64,000 nucleotides of DNA from Lycocorax pyrrhopterus obiensis (Eukaryota; Chordata; Aves; Passeriformes; Paradisaeidae): NCBI GenBank assembly GCA_014706295.1, contig JACSVZ010000022.1, positions 8,140,830 to 8,204,829 on the forward strand, read 5' to 3'. The notes under the pieces are model-generated. The model did not search any database. It worked only from the letters and a program-made list of their open reading frames with translations, and was not told the origin of the DNA. This document shows positions 25,046-36,400 of this stretch, in pieces; position 1 is the stretch's first letter, and every line of letters begins with the position of its first letter. The translations under genes were made by a program, and so were the position numbers.

Positions 25046-25307
25046 TTTCGAGGGAAATGAGCATTGGTCCAAAAAGGAAAATAATCAAGATTTTAGGGCT
25101 TTTATTTTTTTCTTTTGTAATTGTGTAAAAAAATTTTAAAAATTAAAAAGCAGAATTTTAATGTGAAACCTTTTTTTGCTATAATCATTAGTCTTAGAGG
25201 CATTGTTAGCGTAGTGTGTGTGCAAGACCATTTCCTGCAGCCTTTCCTCAACAAGTATCTTCTATTTTTATCATGAATTCCCTTTTAATCAACTGTAGGT
25301 TATTTAA

Positions 25308-25313
25308 AATAAA
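25308..25313 (+). terminator. TOP1: likely distal poly(A) signal of TOP1
   Basis: AATAAA followed 15-35 bases later by a GT-rich stretch (GTGTTGGTGTCTCTGT near 25332), the expected cleavage-factor binding arrangement. Base composition changes to GC-rich just after it, which supports this as the gene end. Confidence 0.75.
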
Positions 25314-25339
25314 TTCCTACAACTTAACTGAGTGTTGGT

Positions 25340-26920
25340 GTCTCTGTATTCTTTCACCTCCGGCCCTGGACGTGAGGCCCCTGTGGTCGCTGGGCTGGGG
25401 GGGATGGTGGGGTGCAATTTCTGTTCCCAGCAGGAATTCCCTGCAGGATGTGGCCCATCCCTGCCTTGCTGTGGTTGTGCTGCACCCTCTCTGGTGGTCG
25501 CTGTGGGTTTCCATGCAGGCACAGCTCAGCATCAGTTTGCTTTGTCCTGGGAAAAAGCAGAGAGCAGGAGGATGCAGTGACACCGGAGCTGCTCGTCCTG
25601 GCCTGGTTTTTCTGCTGCCTTTTATTGACCCCCAGCCCTCTGCACAGAGCAGGAGGGAGGGAGAGCAGCTCCTTCCCCTTCATGGCTGGGAAGGGCAGGA
25701 GGCTGGGCAAGGACACAGGTGATGAGGCTGATGGCTGCATTCTCCTCACTGGCACTGGGAGCAGCCCTGGCCTGGTGTCCTTGGGCTCTGTGGAGCAGAC
25801 ACAGGCCCTGGCTGCTCTGCAAGCACCTCCCTGTGACCCCAGAGCTCTGGTGGGCTCCCAGACCCCCGAGGGCAGCTGCGGGGTCAGGCTCAGCCAGCTG
25901 AGGAGCCTCTGGGCAGCCAGCCCCGAGCGGGGCTTCCTGCTGCCTGCGGGGATCTTCCAGGCACTTTGTTGTGGCTGCACATGGAGCTTGGCAGGAGTTG
26001 CCGTTTGCTCTCTGGGCCCTTTCCAAGGTGCAGCAGCGAAAATGCCAGCGGAGAGGGAAAGGGGCTCATTGTGCTCCTGACCTGCCCGTGCCTGAACAAT
26101 GCAGCCTGTAAAAATATCCTTTCTATTTATACAGCCCTCCTTCCCGCCCGCAGACCTGGCCCAGTTATCCCGTATCTTACAAATTCCCACCTCTTACACC
26201 ACTGAACAGGGAGCTGTTGAGTGCAGTGGGAAGGGATGTACTCCCACAGAGGGGATCTCCCACCCCAGCATCGCTGCTGGCAGATCCACCTTCTCCCTGG
26301 GCATGGCGGGCTGCTCTGGCCAGGCTGGGAGATCCGTGCTCTGCCTGGAAGCACAAGGCCAGGCTGATGTCCGAGGTTGGAGAGTGCTGTGCCTCTCTGT
26401 CAGCGAGGAAAAGGATGTTGGTGCAAAACCAGCCCTTGAAAATGCACCCAGCGCTGGGGAGCACGGGCTCTGTCCCGGGCAGGGAGCTGAGGAGGGTTTA
26501 ATCTGTGGTTTTGCCTGTGGCACAGCAGGGTGAGGACCACACACCCCATGCTTTCCACGGAGAATTCCCAGATCCCACTGACTCACTGTGCAAACAGAGA
26601 GATGGCCACAAACGTGCCACATCCTGTCCTGCATCCCACCGCAGCAGTGCCTGTGCTCTCCTGCCCCAGTGCCACCACCCCACCTCGGCTTTCCAGTCCC
26701 ACAACAGCGCCTGTGTTTGGCAGCCGGGGAAACTGAGGCAGCAGTGGCATGACCGGTGGAGAGGGCAAAATGCAGGTTTGAACCGGATCTTGTGCATCAC
26801 AAGCCCATGGACAGGGCCTGGCTGCCAAGGGGAGGTGCAAACCCTGCAGGATGCAGCCCCATCCCCCTTGAAGTCTTACAGGATTCCAGAGTTGAAAATT
26901 GAAACCAGGTGAATTCGATA
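25340..26920. other. intergenic sequence downstream of TOP1
   Basis: Moderately GC-rich, non-repetitive. Open frames of up to 278 codons occur on both strands (for example 25354-26190 minus), but they overlap each other and have no recognisable domain. I see no gene here. Confidence 0.6.
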
Positions 26921-26924
26921 TTAA

Positions 26925-27400
26925 AAATGTGTGCGCTCCCCGCGCAGCACTGCAGAGTGGGGACAGGGAACCCGGAGCTGCAGTGGGTTTCTCACCAGCT
27001 GCTTGTTGTCATCCGGAGGGACCCTGCAAGGCGTGGAAGGGGCAGAGGCTGCGGGGGGAGGCAGCCTGCGGGCCCGGCTTTGCCCGGCTCCTCGGCACGC
27101 GGCCGGCACCGCGCCAGCATCCGCGGCAGCTCCACAGCCCCGGGCGGCTCTGCTTTCCATCCCCGGCACAACGCTGCGCTGTGTCTGCCAACACCCGCCC
27201 GGGCAGGAGGCAGCTCCGCACCGCCTTCCCTCGGGGCTCTCCGGATCCTGCTCCCCGCGGCACCAGGGAAGCTCTTCCGCCGTGGTGATTTTCTCAGCCC
27301 ACGGGCTGGTGGTGTCTTTACCCAGCCCAGGCAGCGCAGAGCAGGCGGGAATGAATAAATAACCCGGAGAGGGGCATCTCTCCCGGGGATTGCACCACTC
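26925..27400. promoter_or_regulatory. isolated CpG-rich patch between TOP1 and PLCG1
   Basis: Dense CpG dinucleotides (roughly 30 in the 400 bases from 26940) in a region whose flanks have few. It is 1.6 kb after the TOP1 poly(A) site and about 3 kb before the PLCG1 start. Such islands usually mark promoters or enhancers. Which transcript it would serve is unknown; human has an antisense lncRNA near PLCG1, so a non-coding RNA is possible. Confidence 0.5.
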
Positions 27401-28790
27401 GTTTGGATGAGGATTGGGCACCTTGTCTCCATGCGTGATCCCCGGGGCAGGAGGGGGATGCATCCGTTCCCAGACAGTGGTGTCAGAGGGATGCTGGGCT
27501 GCAGGGACCCCCCGCACTTTTCTGTGGGGTGGCCTCAGAGTGCTGTGTCCCTGGATTTTGCTCCCCAGACCTCGAGCATGCCTGGGGCTGTCCTTAAGCC
27601 AGAGGTCACCTCGCCGTTGGCCTGTTCCTGGTGGGAGGATGCAGCTGCTCCATGAATCCTGCAGGATATGGGGGATGGCATCCCGTGCTTCGGAACTGTG
27701 AAGGGGGAGGTGCTGGGGCCACTCAGAGGGGAAAATCCCCCTTTTCCTGGAGATGTTTGCAAGGGGAGATTGCAGAACCCCCAGGCTTCCACAGCCACAT
27801 GATGAACACAATCCAGGGAATTTCTTCAAAAGCAAAACAGGAATATAATGGAAGTTTTTGCTGCCCTGAGGGGTGGGGGTGGTTGTTCACAGCCTGGCTG
27901 GTACAGGAGCTGGGACCACCAAATGGGGCTGTCAGGCAGCAGGCACACAAAGGCTGTCAAATTTCCTGTGCTGTCAAATTAAATTGTGAAATTCCTTGGT
28001 GTGCAGCATCTTAGACACAGAGACCTAATGCAGGGCTAAAAGGTGATCACTCAAACTTGGAAAATAAAAAATATCCATCGCCAACAGCTCATTGTAAACC
28101 ACATCCTCCTCGTGCTGGCCCCAGCCACCCTGAGCTCCAGAGCTGAGGACACACCTTGCCAGGTGCTCTCCGTCAGCACGAACAGGCAGTGTTTGGGAGC
28201 GAGGGAGCCACCTTTTCTGCTTCTTCGATGGCCACACTCCCTTCCCAGGTTTTGCCCTCAAAAACAAGGGTGTGCCCATAATGCTCAGCTATTTTAAGAC
28301 CACTGGGAGCCAGCTGCTTCCTGCCGGTCCCAAGCGAGGCCGTTACACAAGCCAGGAGCAACTTCCCTGGCGGCCACAGCAGCTCACCCCAGAGAGAATG
28401 AGGCCCAGAGTGCTGTGCCAACACCAAGGACAGGCTCCAGTGGCACTGGCTCAGCTGAGCACATCCCCAGCATCCTTACAGTGCTGTCATACACTGCTCA
28501 TTTCCATTGGGACAGGTTTGGGCTCTTACCCTGATGTGTCTGTCCTTGCTCGTTTGATGCCCAGATGCTGGGTAGGATCCTAAACAACCTCGTAGGGCTC
28601 CTACTATGTGTGCTGGGGAATGTCCCTTGGGAGGCAGGTGAAGCAGCAGGACACAGGGAGCTGCTCACATGTGGGATCCACTCAGGGATGGGCCCCTCAC
28701 TTAGAATGTGATGCCCCTCCCAGTCCCAGCCATGAGCTGGGGGGGTGAGATAAGGACTGCTGAGCACAGGCTACCTTGCCATGGGCCTGT
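27401..28790. other. intergenic sequence, nothing recognised
   Basis: Non-repetitive sequence with only short or overlapping open frames. No gene, RNA or transposon identified. Confidence 0.6.
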
Positions 28791-28793
28791 GGA

Positions 28794-28815
28794 CACGTGT
28801 GTGTGTACGTGTGTG
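28794..28815. repeat. GT microsatellite
   Basis: Imperfect (GT)n run with two ACGT interruptions, directly before the CR1 remnant. Confidence 0.8.
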
Positions 28816-28915
28816 TATTCACAGAGTCGTTAAGTTTGGAAGAAAGAAAAAAATCATAGGATCATTGAAGTTGGCAAAGTTCTCTAAGATCATCAAGCCC
28901 AACAATTAACCCATA
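28816..28915 (-). mobile_element. CR1 3'-end fragment
   Basis: Reverse complement of the CR1 terminus: ATCATAGGATCATTGAAG, then TTGGCAAAGTTCTCTAAGAT, then a TCATCAAGCCCAAC block. A second, worn copy of the terminal motif (TTCACAGAGTCGTTAAG) sits before it, so the terminus may be duplicated or nested. Confidence 0.8.
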
Positions 28916-28917
28916 TT

Positions 28918-28965
28918 TTTACATACATATATACATACGTATACACAGTCACATATATATATATG
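28918..28965. repeat. AT/AC-rich microsatellite
   Basis: Imperfect ATAC/ATAT repeat (TACATACATATATACATACG and then a run of AT) directly after the CR1 fragment. Confidence 0.8.
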
Positions 28966-29796
28966 AGCATTTATAGGCGGTACATTGCCTCCAACCTGTC
29001 CCTTTCCCTGCTCTCCTGCAGCAGAGATGTGCTCGACTTGGGCAGACCGTCATCTGCCAGGCTGGGGGATGCACTGGCCACTGGACCCAGGACATTGTGC
29101 CCAGCCTGAGACAGCCTGAGCACCCGATGTGCCCTGGGGTGCACTGATGGAGAGGGGGGCACGGGGAAGAAGGTCAGTGGCACACAGAAAGGGAAATTGC
29201 AGGCTTTAACCGCATGAATGGAACAAACTGCACTGAAACGCTTCCCAATTCAACCACTTATCCCCTCGCTAACCCTGCTTTTGTGTGGTCTCTAACCCTG
29301 TTTTTTTGTGGGGCCAGAGAGCGTCCAGTGACCCCCGGCTCCCTACACGTCCCCCGGGGGCAGGATGCCACAGGCCACCCTGCAAGCCCCATCCCGCTTT
29401 CCATGCCAGCACAGATCCAGCTGGGATCTGCGTGGAGGAAACAACAAATGCAGACCTGGCTTCATCAAGAAGCCACACCATGGTGCCAGCGGCAGCCATA
29501 CGGAGGGATCTGTCCGCAGGAAAAGCCACCGTGGGATGCAGTGTTGGGACCCCACATGTGCCACGCCAGGATCCCCCGCAAACCCGGCTGTGGGTGCCGG
29601 GGCCCCGAGGTGTCCTGCGCTGTGGGGTGTGTGGCACACGGGGGACCTGTGGGGTGCAGGGTGGTCCCCCAGGCGTTCCGTGGGGTGCAGAGTCCCCCGG
29701 TCCCCCAGGCGTGCCCAGGCATGCTGGGTGGTCTGTGGCACTGGCATCCCGCACCAGGCGAGGGGTCCGCCTGCCCCGCTGCCCCGCGGGCCGCTC

Positions 29797-30043
29797 GGCG
29801 GGGATACTGCGGCCCCCGAGCCCCTCGGCCGGCAGGACCGGGGTGCGTGTCCCTCCCGCGGGGATGCTCCGGGCCCCGAGCCCCTCGGCCGGCAGGACCA
29901 GGGTGCGTGTCCCTCCCGCGGGGATGCTGCGGCCCCCGAGCCCCTCGGCCGGCAGGACCGGGGTGCGTGTCCCTCCCGCGGGGATGCTCCGGGCCCCGAA
30001 CCCCTCGGCCGGCAGGACCGGGGTGCGTGTCCCTCCCGCCGAC
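29797..30043. repeat. tandem array of 60-bp GC-rich units in the PLCG1 promoter
   Basis: Three full 60-bp units start at 29821, 29881 and 29941. A partial unit precedes them (29797-29820) and another follows (30001-30043). Units begin CCCCTCGGCCGGCAGGACC and are nearly identical. The unit tails alternate between GCTGCGGCCCCC and GCTCCGGGCCCC, so a 120-bp higher-order step is likely. Sixty is a multiple of three, so several frames stay open through the array. Confidence 0.97.
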
Positions 30044-30091
30044 CCCCCACGCTGCGCGCCCCGCGACCGCCCCCGCGCCGGGATCGCTCCG

Positions 30092-30194
30092 CCCCTTCCC
30101 CTCCCTCCTCCCTCCTCCTTCCTCGCTCCTCCTCCTCCTCCTCCTGTTTCTCCTTCTCCCTCTCCTCCTCCTCCTCCTGCTCTGCTCCCCTCCC
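30092..30194 (+). repeat. polypyrimidine (CCT/CTC) tract before the PLCG1 ATG
   Basis: About 100 bases that are almost only C and T on the plus strand, with four isolated G residues, including two runs of (CCT)n. It ends some 65 bases before the start codon, in the core promoter or 5' UTR. Confidence 0.95.
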
Positions 30195-30257
30195 GCGGCG
30201 GCGGCGCGGGGCGCGGCGGGGCTCGGGCGCTCCCGCTCCCCTTTGTTCGCTGCGCCG

Positions 30258-30459
30258 ATGGCGGCCGGGCCGGGCGGCGGCCCCGGGGCGCCCAGCGAGG
30301 CGGAGGCGGCGCAGCTCTGCCGCAGCCTGGAGGTGGGCACCGTCATGACCCTCTTCTACTCCAAAAAGTCGCAGCGACCCGAGCGGAAAACTTTCCAGGT
30401 GAAGCTGGAGACGCGGCAGGTCACCTGGAGCCGCGGCTCCGAGAAGGTCGAGGGGGCCG
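30258..30459 (+). CDS. PLCG1: PLCG1 exon 1 with start codon
   Basis: [20 protein letters not shown] then [20 protein letters not shown], the start of the PH domain. The ATG at 30258 is chosen because the conserved GPGAPS(E/D)AE block follows directly, as in human. Its context is only moderate (C at -3, G at +4), and the frame stays open far upstream. Donor GTGAGT. Confidence 0.93.
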
Positions 30460-33400
30460 GTGAGTGCGCGGCGGGGGGAGCCCGGCGGGAAGGGGCGGCA
30501 GAGGGGCTGCGCTCCCTCGGGCGGGGGTGCGGGGCCGGAGCCCTCCCGGGAGCCGCCGTTCGGGGAGCGCCGGGGGCTGGGTGGCGAGGAGGAAGGGGAA
30601 AAAATGAAAAATAATGAACCCCCAGGCTCTCCGTGCCTGGCATTTCCCCGCGGGCAGCCTGGGGGGCGAAGGGGGGTCCGGGTCCCAGCGCGGGGCCGGC
30701 CCCGACCACCCTGTGCCCGGGGGATGCGCGGGGGATGCGCGGGCCGGTACCTCCACTGCCCCCGCCCAGCGCCGCCTCCCAACTTTCCGCATCCCTGCTC
30801 GACACCAAACTTCCCCTGGGATAAAAGAGGTGTTTTCCCCAGTGGTACCTTGGCGAGCAGCGCCTGAGGGCCGTAGGGAGCCTCAGAAGGAGGCAGGATT
30901 AGTGTGTGCCCTTTCGCGGTTGCACGTTGGAGCAACAGATGAGACCAAACGGAAAAGGCAAAAAGTAGGAAAACCAACCCAAAATATTGTACTGTAGTTC
31001 CGTCGTCTTCCCCGTTGCCCTCTGCACATCAGCCAGAGGGTGATGGCACAGGGTCAGGTGAGCACGGTGCTGCCATAACGGCACCGGCTCCTGTGCTGGA
31101 TGGGGATGAGGAGGACAGAGGAAAGGATGCGTAAGAAATCTGAGTGTCAAACCACAAAGATAGGTGGGAAGGGGGTGAGATCTGGCATGCCCTGCACTCT
31201 CATCCTCGGTGTTGGTTTCTCAGGTTCTCTTAAATTATCTTTCCCACCCCCGTGTGCACCAGCACAAGGACAGGGTCTCTGTTTTGTGCTGGACGTGAGG
31301 AAAAGGGGATGTGCACGAAGGCCAGGTGGTGGGAGAGCTGGTGCTGGCCATGGCACTGCCTTCTCCATGCTGAGGGATGCAACTGAGGCCCAGCAAGGCC
31401 AGGGAGGGGTGGTCATCTCTCCTGGCAAGTGCTGCTGGCCCAGGGTGGAAAGGTGGGATGCTGTTAGTACCAGGGGCTCAGATGAGGAAAGGTCATGGAG
31501 ATGGTGGCCACATCTCTGTGGCAGGTCCACAAAATACCACAAAATGGGGCTTTGGTTTGCCCTAAGACCCTTCGAGTCCTCTACCTTCTGCCCTGTGGTG
31601 TCTCCAGGCAGATCTGGAGGGAGCCTTGGGCTCCTTCAGCATCATGAGGATGTGAAGCTCCCCCATCTCTTTCCCAGAATGGCCTCTGGGAGTGATGAGG
31701 CAGTGTGAGAGGGAGGAGAGAGCAGCACTCTATTGACCCTGGCCTTAAGTTGTTCTTAAACTAAGGCACAGCAAACACTGTTTTTGCTGGGGAGACTCTG
31801 GTCTCGGGCAGAGCCTACAGACCACGTGTGCCTGTGGTGGGACAGAGGACCCCTCTGGTGTCTGCACGGGTGATTGTTTCTGGGGACAGACCTAGGTGTG
31901 TCCCTGTAACCTGGGACCTTAACGTGGAGGAAATCTAGAGAACTTCAGCTTCTGTACCAGAAATGTGGGCGTAATTATGATAAAGCCGTGGCTGCAAGGA
32001 ATTCTTGTGCTGTGCAGACATCCAAGAGCAGACCAGTGAAAGCAGAGAGAGTGTCCCAGGGACCGAGATGATCGTGTTTCTTTTAATGTCACAGTGGAAA
32101 ATTCCTTGGGGCTTCTCTGTTATGCCACGGGCGAGTTGTCTGGCTGGTGGGTTTGGGCTCTGGGCTCCCCACGTGTGCCTCCTAACACTCATGGTGTTCC
32201 CACACTGTGTGTGACCCTCCCAAGGGGCAAGGTGGGCCTCACTGGACACAGAGGACATCAGACTGAAGAGCTGCTGTATCTTCAGCCCCATCTCTCTGAT
32301 GCCAGATGCTTTCCTCATGGTGTCCTCTCTCACCTGAGCATCTCGCCCTGTCCTCGGTCCCCTCCTCTGGTGTCACCCAGCACCCTGAGCTCGCAGGGCT
32401 GAGGAGCAGAGCTTTGCTTTAACACTTCCTGGACAGAACTGTGGGAGCTCCAGGTGGAAATATCAGCCTGTGTACACAAATAGTGACTGGGTTTCTAGGC
32501 AGGCAAGGCAAAGCCACGGGATCGATGGCCAGCAGTACTAGGTTCTTGGCCAGCTTCCCTATTTTTATCTGGATGTGCTTTCTGGGCAGAAAGAGGATGC
32601 CTGGGAAAAGCCAGGTGTGTGACAGCTCCTGACAAATACACCAGTTCCCGTCCTGGCTCATCCCCTTGAGGCCAACATTGACATGGCTGTGGTGGGAACC
32701 AGAGGGGGAAGTAATGTGGAGTTGAGCTCATCACTTTCAGTGCAGGGTAGTTCCAACCAAGAGCAGTGACTGATCCAGTTCTCCCCATGAAGACAAGCCA
32801 TGTCAGCGTCGGGAGCGGTAGGTTGGGACTGGTAGGAAAATTAGGTTTTGCTTTTAATGATGGTACCGTTTTGGCCCCAGCTTGCACTATGAGAGTAGCC
32901 AGCTGTCAGGAGGTGAGATGTTCCTTCCCATGGAACAGCATCCCCACCAAACAATGTCTGGGGGCCTACAGGTCAAAGATTGCTGTGTTCATGGGTCGGT
33001 AATGGATGTTCTTGTGGTTCTTGAGAGCTGGAGACCGCCAGGGAGCTTTAGACCACCCTGGATGCGAGTTAATTGTCTAAGTAGGAATGATTCTTGGGTT
33101 TTATCCATTTCAGAACAGGTGAATATCCACAGTATATCACATATGGAGGTTTTGGGCTCAGGGCATGCCTGTGTGGATGGCCACGTCTTGGAGAGGTTTG
33201 TCTCCATGGACACCAAGTATAGATGGTCTGTGCTCCTTTCTCTGCTCCTGGGGGGTTGTGCAGAAAGGAGATGTGTATTTGTCCCAGGGAGGGGTGGGCA
33301 AAGATGGGGGACCTGGCTTTGTGTCTGACAGTGTTGGGAAGAGCACAGCCCCCGTGGCTGCAGCTTGGGAAGCTGTTGTTGCATGGTGGGCAGTGCATGA

Positions 33401-36400
33401 AGGGACAGAGGGTCAGCTGGCTCATCTGCAGGTGGCCTCAAGCACGTGGGCTAAAGCTGCAGTGTGCCAGGAGGAGAGGGCTCTGGGCACAGCCACTGCC
33501 ATCGTTCCTTGGTGTGGTGCTGCTCATTTCAGAGCTCTGCCATCGCTGTTGGAGGTGTCATGGAGCCGCTGCTGCCCCAGGATCTGTGGGAGCTGGTCTG
33601 TCAGTACTTCTGATCTCTGCTGAACTCTGGGGGCTTGCAACAGGCAACCAGTTCTTTGCCTTAAAAGCAATGTTTGGATGGTGCTTGGCTTTCTGTGCAC
33701 ACTGATGTGGAGCTTAGAGGGGAACAGAGCCTGAGCAGGCCGAAGCTCACCCCAGGTGCTGGAGAGAGGTCCAGGGAACCCCTGTCCCTTGTGTCTGTGG
33801 TGCCTCAACAGCGTGGTGCTGTCATTCTGAGTTCCTTCACCCTGCCACGCTGCCCTGCCCAGAGGTGATGTGCGACCCTTTATTTCAAGTTACTTACTGA
33901 AGCAAGCAGGGTCTGACTAGCCTCTGCAAGGAACTTTTGGCACTTAGGGACAAAGGTCTCTGTGTGCTTCAGCATCTCCTAACGGCAGGGAGGTTGGACC
34001 AGGGGGATGCTGGCTGGGGAGGAGCCTGTGTAGATGTGGCACCTGGGGACATGGTTCAGTGGTGTGGACCTGGCAGCGCTGGGTTAATGGTTGGACTGGA
34101 TGGTCTTAGAGGACTTTTCCAACCCTAACAATTCTGTGATCCTGTGAAGGGTTGGGTGGCATCACCACATGTGCTGTAGATGGACAGGCAACCAGCCGGC
34201 CTCACTGGCCACCATGAAGCTGCCCAGCTTTGCCTGCCCATGAGCCAGGAGGTGCTGGGGGACCGAGAGCGGGGAGCCCTTGCTGGTGTGACAGCCCTCT
34301 CCTCGTCCCCTGCTTTGTGACCCTTGTGTAGCGCTTTGTGAGCACTGCATAAAGAGTGACCTTGTGTGCTGACTGCCACTGTGCGTGTCCCCCACGTCTC
34401 CCCTCCGTGAGCAGCTCCGGCCGGGCAGTGGGCAGAGCAGGGCCTGCAGCCAGCTGGGCTGCCACATGAAGAGCCTCTTCTCTTGGACAGGACCCTGCTC
34501 TTCGCTGAGCTCTTCAGCTCACTCCAGAGTGCCGAGAATCTCCGTGAGCTGAGGGCTGGGGAGGGGGGGGAAGCTCCCCTGGGCAGGAAGCCTTTCCCTC
34601 TCCAAAGCAGTTGCCTCCTTCTGCTGTGCTTTTTCAAAACTGTGCAAAATGCAATCCTGGTTTGTGCCAACACAAAAAAAAAAGAAAAAAGAAAAAGCAT
34701 TTTTTTTCAATTAATACTTGTTTTTATCCATAGGGTTCCAGCCAGGTTTAATTACCAATGCATTGCTCTCTTGCTAATCAACTCTGCAGAGGGCCTGGCC
34801 GCTACAATAGGAAGAGTGCTAATAATTTTCTATTCTTTTTGTTAATCACCCAGAGCAAAGTAGAGCTAATCCCTCAAGTCGATTGTCTTTTATGCATTTA
34901 TATTTTTTTTAAACTTCCTGTGTTAACTGATTTTTTATTTTTAATAAAAAAGGGTCTTGCATTCTTACCTTCACATGCTGGGGGCTAATAGGGCAGCTTC
35001 AAATTGAACTGTTTGCCTTGAAACATGTCAGAAAATTCAGAGAGTTTGCTCAGAGAGTGAGCTGAAAATTTGGAGCAGATGTTTGTTTTATAGGGGAGAG
35101 AGAGGAGAAAAAAAACTACCTCAAAAAAACCCTGGTTGCATTCTTGCTTTCCGTGAAATGAGCTCAGTCCCTTGGAGGTGGAGAAAAGCCATTGCCTGTG
35201 TAAAAGAAAAGAAATGAGCTGTAAAATATTAATGCAAAGTGGCTCTGAAGTGTGGCTCATACTCGCCTCAGCCGTTTCAAGCACCAGCCTCTTTCATTAG
35301 TCCACTGGGACACAGCTTTTTCTTTTTTAATTATGTTTTTTTGGGCCATTTGCTTAAGCTGAGGAGCTTGGAGCTCTTAAGAAGCGAGCAAGCCAGAAAT
35401 GGTTTTCACGGATGAAATAACTTCAGAGTGGGCTCCTCTTGGGGTGCAGGACGGCTCCTGCGCTGGAGGGTCCCCTCCTGCTCCACCACCCACGGATGCA
35501 GCATGCTGCCCCTGCGGTGGGCAGGAATGGGAGGAGGGAGCTCCCCCTGAGGTGCCTGGAGCAGGGGGCTGCAGAATGGGCAGGGTGGGAAGGGGGGAGC
35601 GTGGCTTGTGACTGCCGGGATGGTTGAAGCTTCCCCTGCTGACGCTCTGCTGTGGGAGTTTCTCGGGGGCAGGTTTTTTGTGTTGTTACCAGTCCCCTTC
35701 CTGCTTACAAGGGCACTTGTGCTACGCACAAAGCAAGTGAGCTCTGCTCTGCCTTCACCTCCAAACTGAAACAGCCTCTCCCCTCACTTCACATCCCTTT
35801 GTCATCCCAGTTTTATTCTTGGTAGCATCTTCCAGGAGGAGCAGGTTAGAAGACCCCTGCTCTTGCAGTAAGACACATAACCTCCTCCCTTGGCATCTGA
35901 AAAGCTTCTTTGCAACCTGGAGAGCAGCTGGAAGTTGTCTGACTGGGAGGCCAGTGTTTTCCTCTAGTACCTGCACCTACGTCATCCGTCCATCTGGTTC
36001 CTTCCTCTGCCAGTCAGCCACGTGGAAGGAATTGGCTTATGGGGTTCAAGCCCACTAATTAGAATGTGCTGGAGAGGTTTTGCATAGTGTTGGACTGATT
36101 ATTTCTCAACTACATCAAGGGCCTGAGTTTTTCAGGGCTTGGCTTTCTCCTTGCCTGTTGGCTGGACACCATGTGTGGTGATAGGAGCACCTGAGTGAGC
36201 TGGATCTGAACATCTGGCCTTGCAGAGAGCGTGCAAAGAGGTGCCAGGCTCAGCTCCGTCACCTGGGGCAGTTCTGTTGTGGGATTTCATCCAGGACTTT
36301 TATGTGCCCCATCTCCAAGCTGAGGGGCTGAGCTAGCAGTTGCCCAATCCCGTCTGTGATCTCTCTGCTGCTCTGTTTGAGCTGCCTTGGCTGCAGAGCA

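Larger units (their letters stand above)
24026..25330 (+). other. TOP1: TOP1 3' UTR
   Basis: AU-rich sequence after the stop with T-rich and A-rich runs, a C12T7 run at 24958-24976 and at least three AATAAA hexamers (24514, 25040, 25308). The end is set from the distal signal and the GT-rich element after it; the exact cleavage site is inferred. Confidence 0.8.
29550..30800 (+). promoter_or_regulatory. PLCG1: PLCG1 CpG-island promoter region
   Basis: Very GC- and CpG-rich sequence around PLCG1 exon 1. No TATA box is visible. GC-box or KLF-like CCGCCCC and CCCCTCCC motifs are seen near 30068-30105. It contains the 60-bp tandem array and the polypyrimidine tract listed separately. The transcription start is not determined; the limits are approximate. 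Confidence 0.75.

Noticed and set aside
25354..27835. Open frames of 278 and 304 codons on the minus strand in the intergenic region
   Set aside because: GC-rich, Pro/Ala/Gly/Ser-heavy, overlapped by equal frames on the other strand, with no recognisable domain and no splice or start context that favours a gene.
29268..29300. Two CTAACCCT motifs that resemble telomere repeats
   Set aside because: Only two separated copies with no tandem run; chance is a sufficient explanation.
29214..30977. Very long open frames on both strands (466 codons plus, 544 codons minus and others) over the PLCG1 promoter
   Set aside because: They overlap in up to five frames, lie in extreme GC content where stop codons are rare, and pass through a 60-bp array that keeps frames open. 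No domain is visible. Only the plus frame from 30258 is PLCG1.
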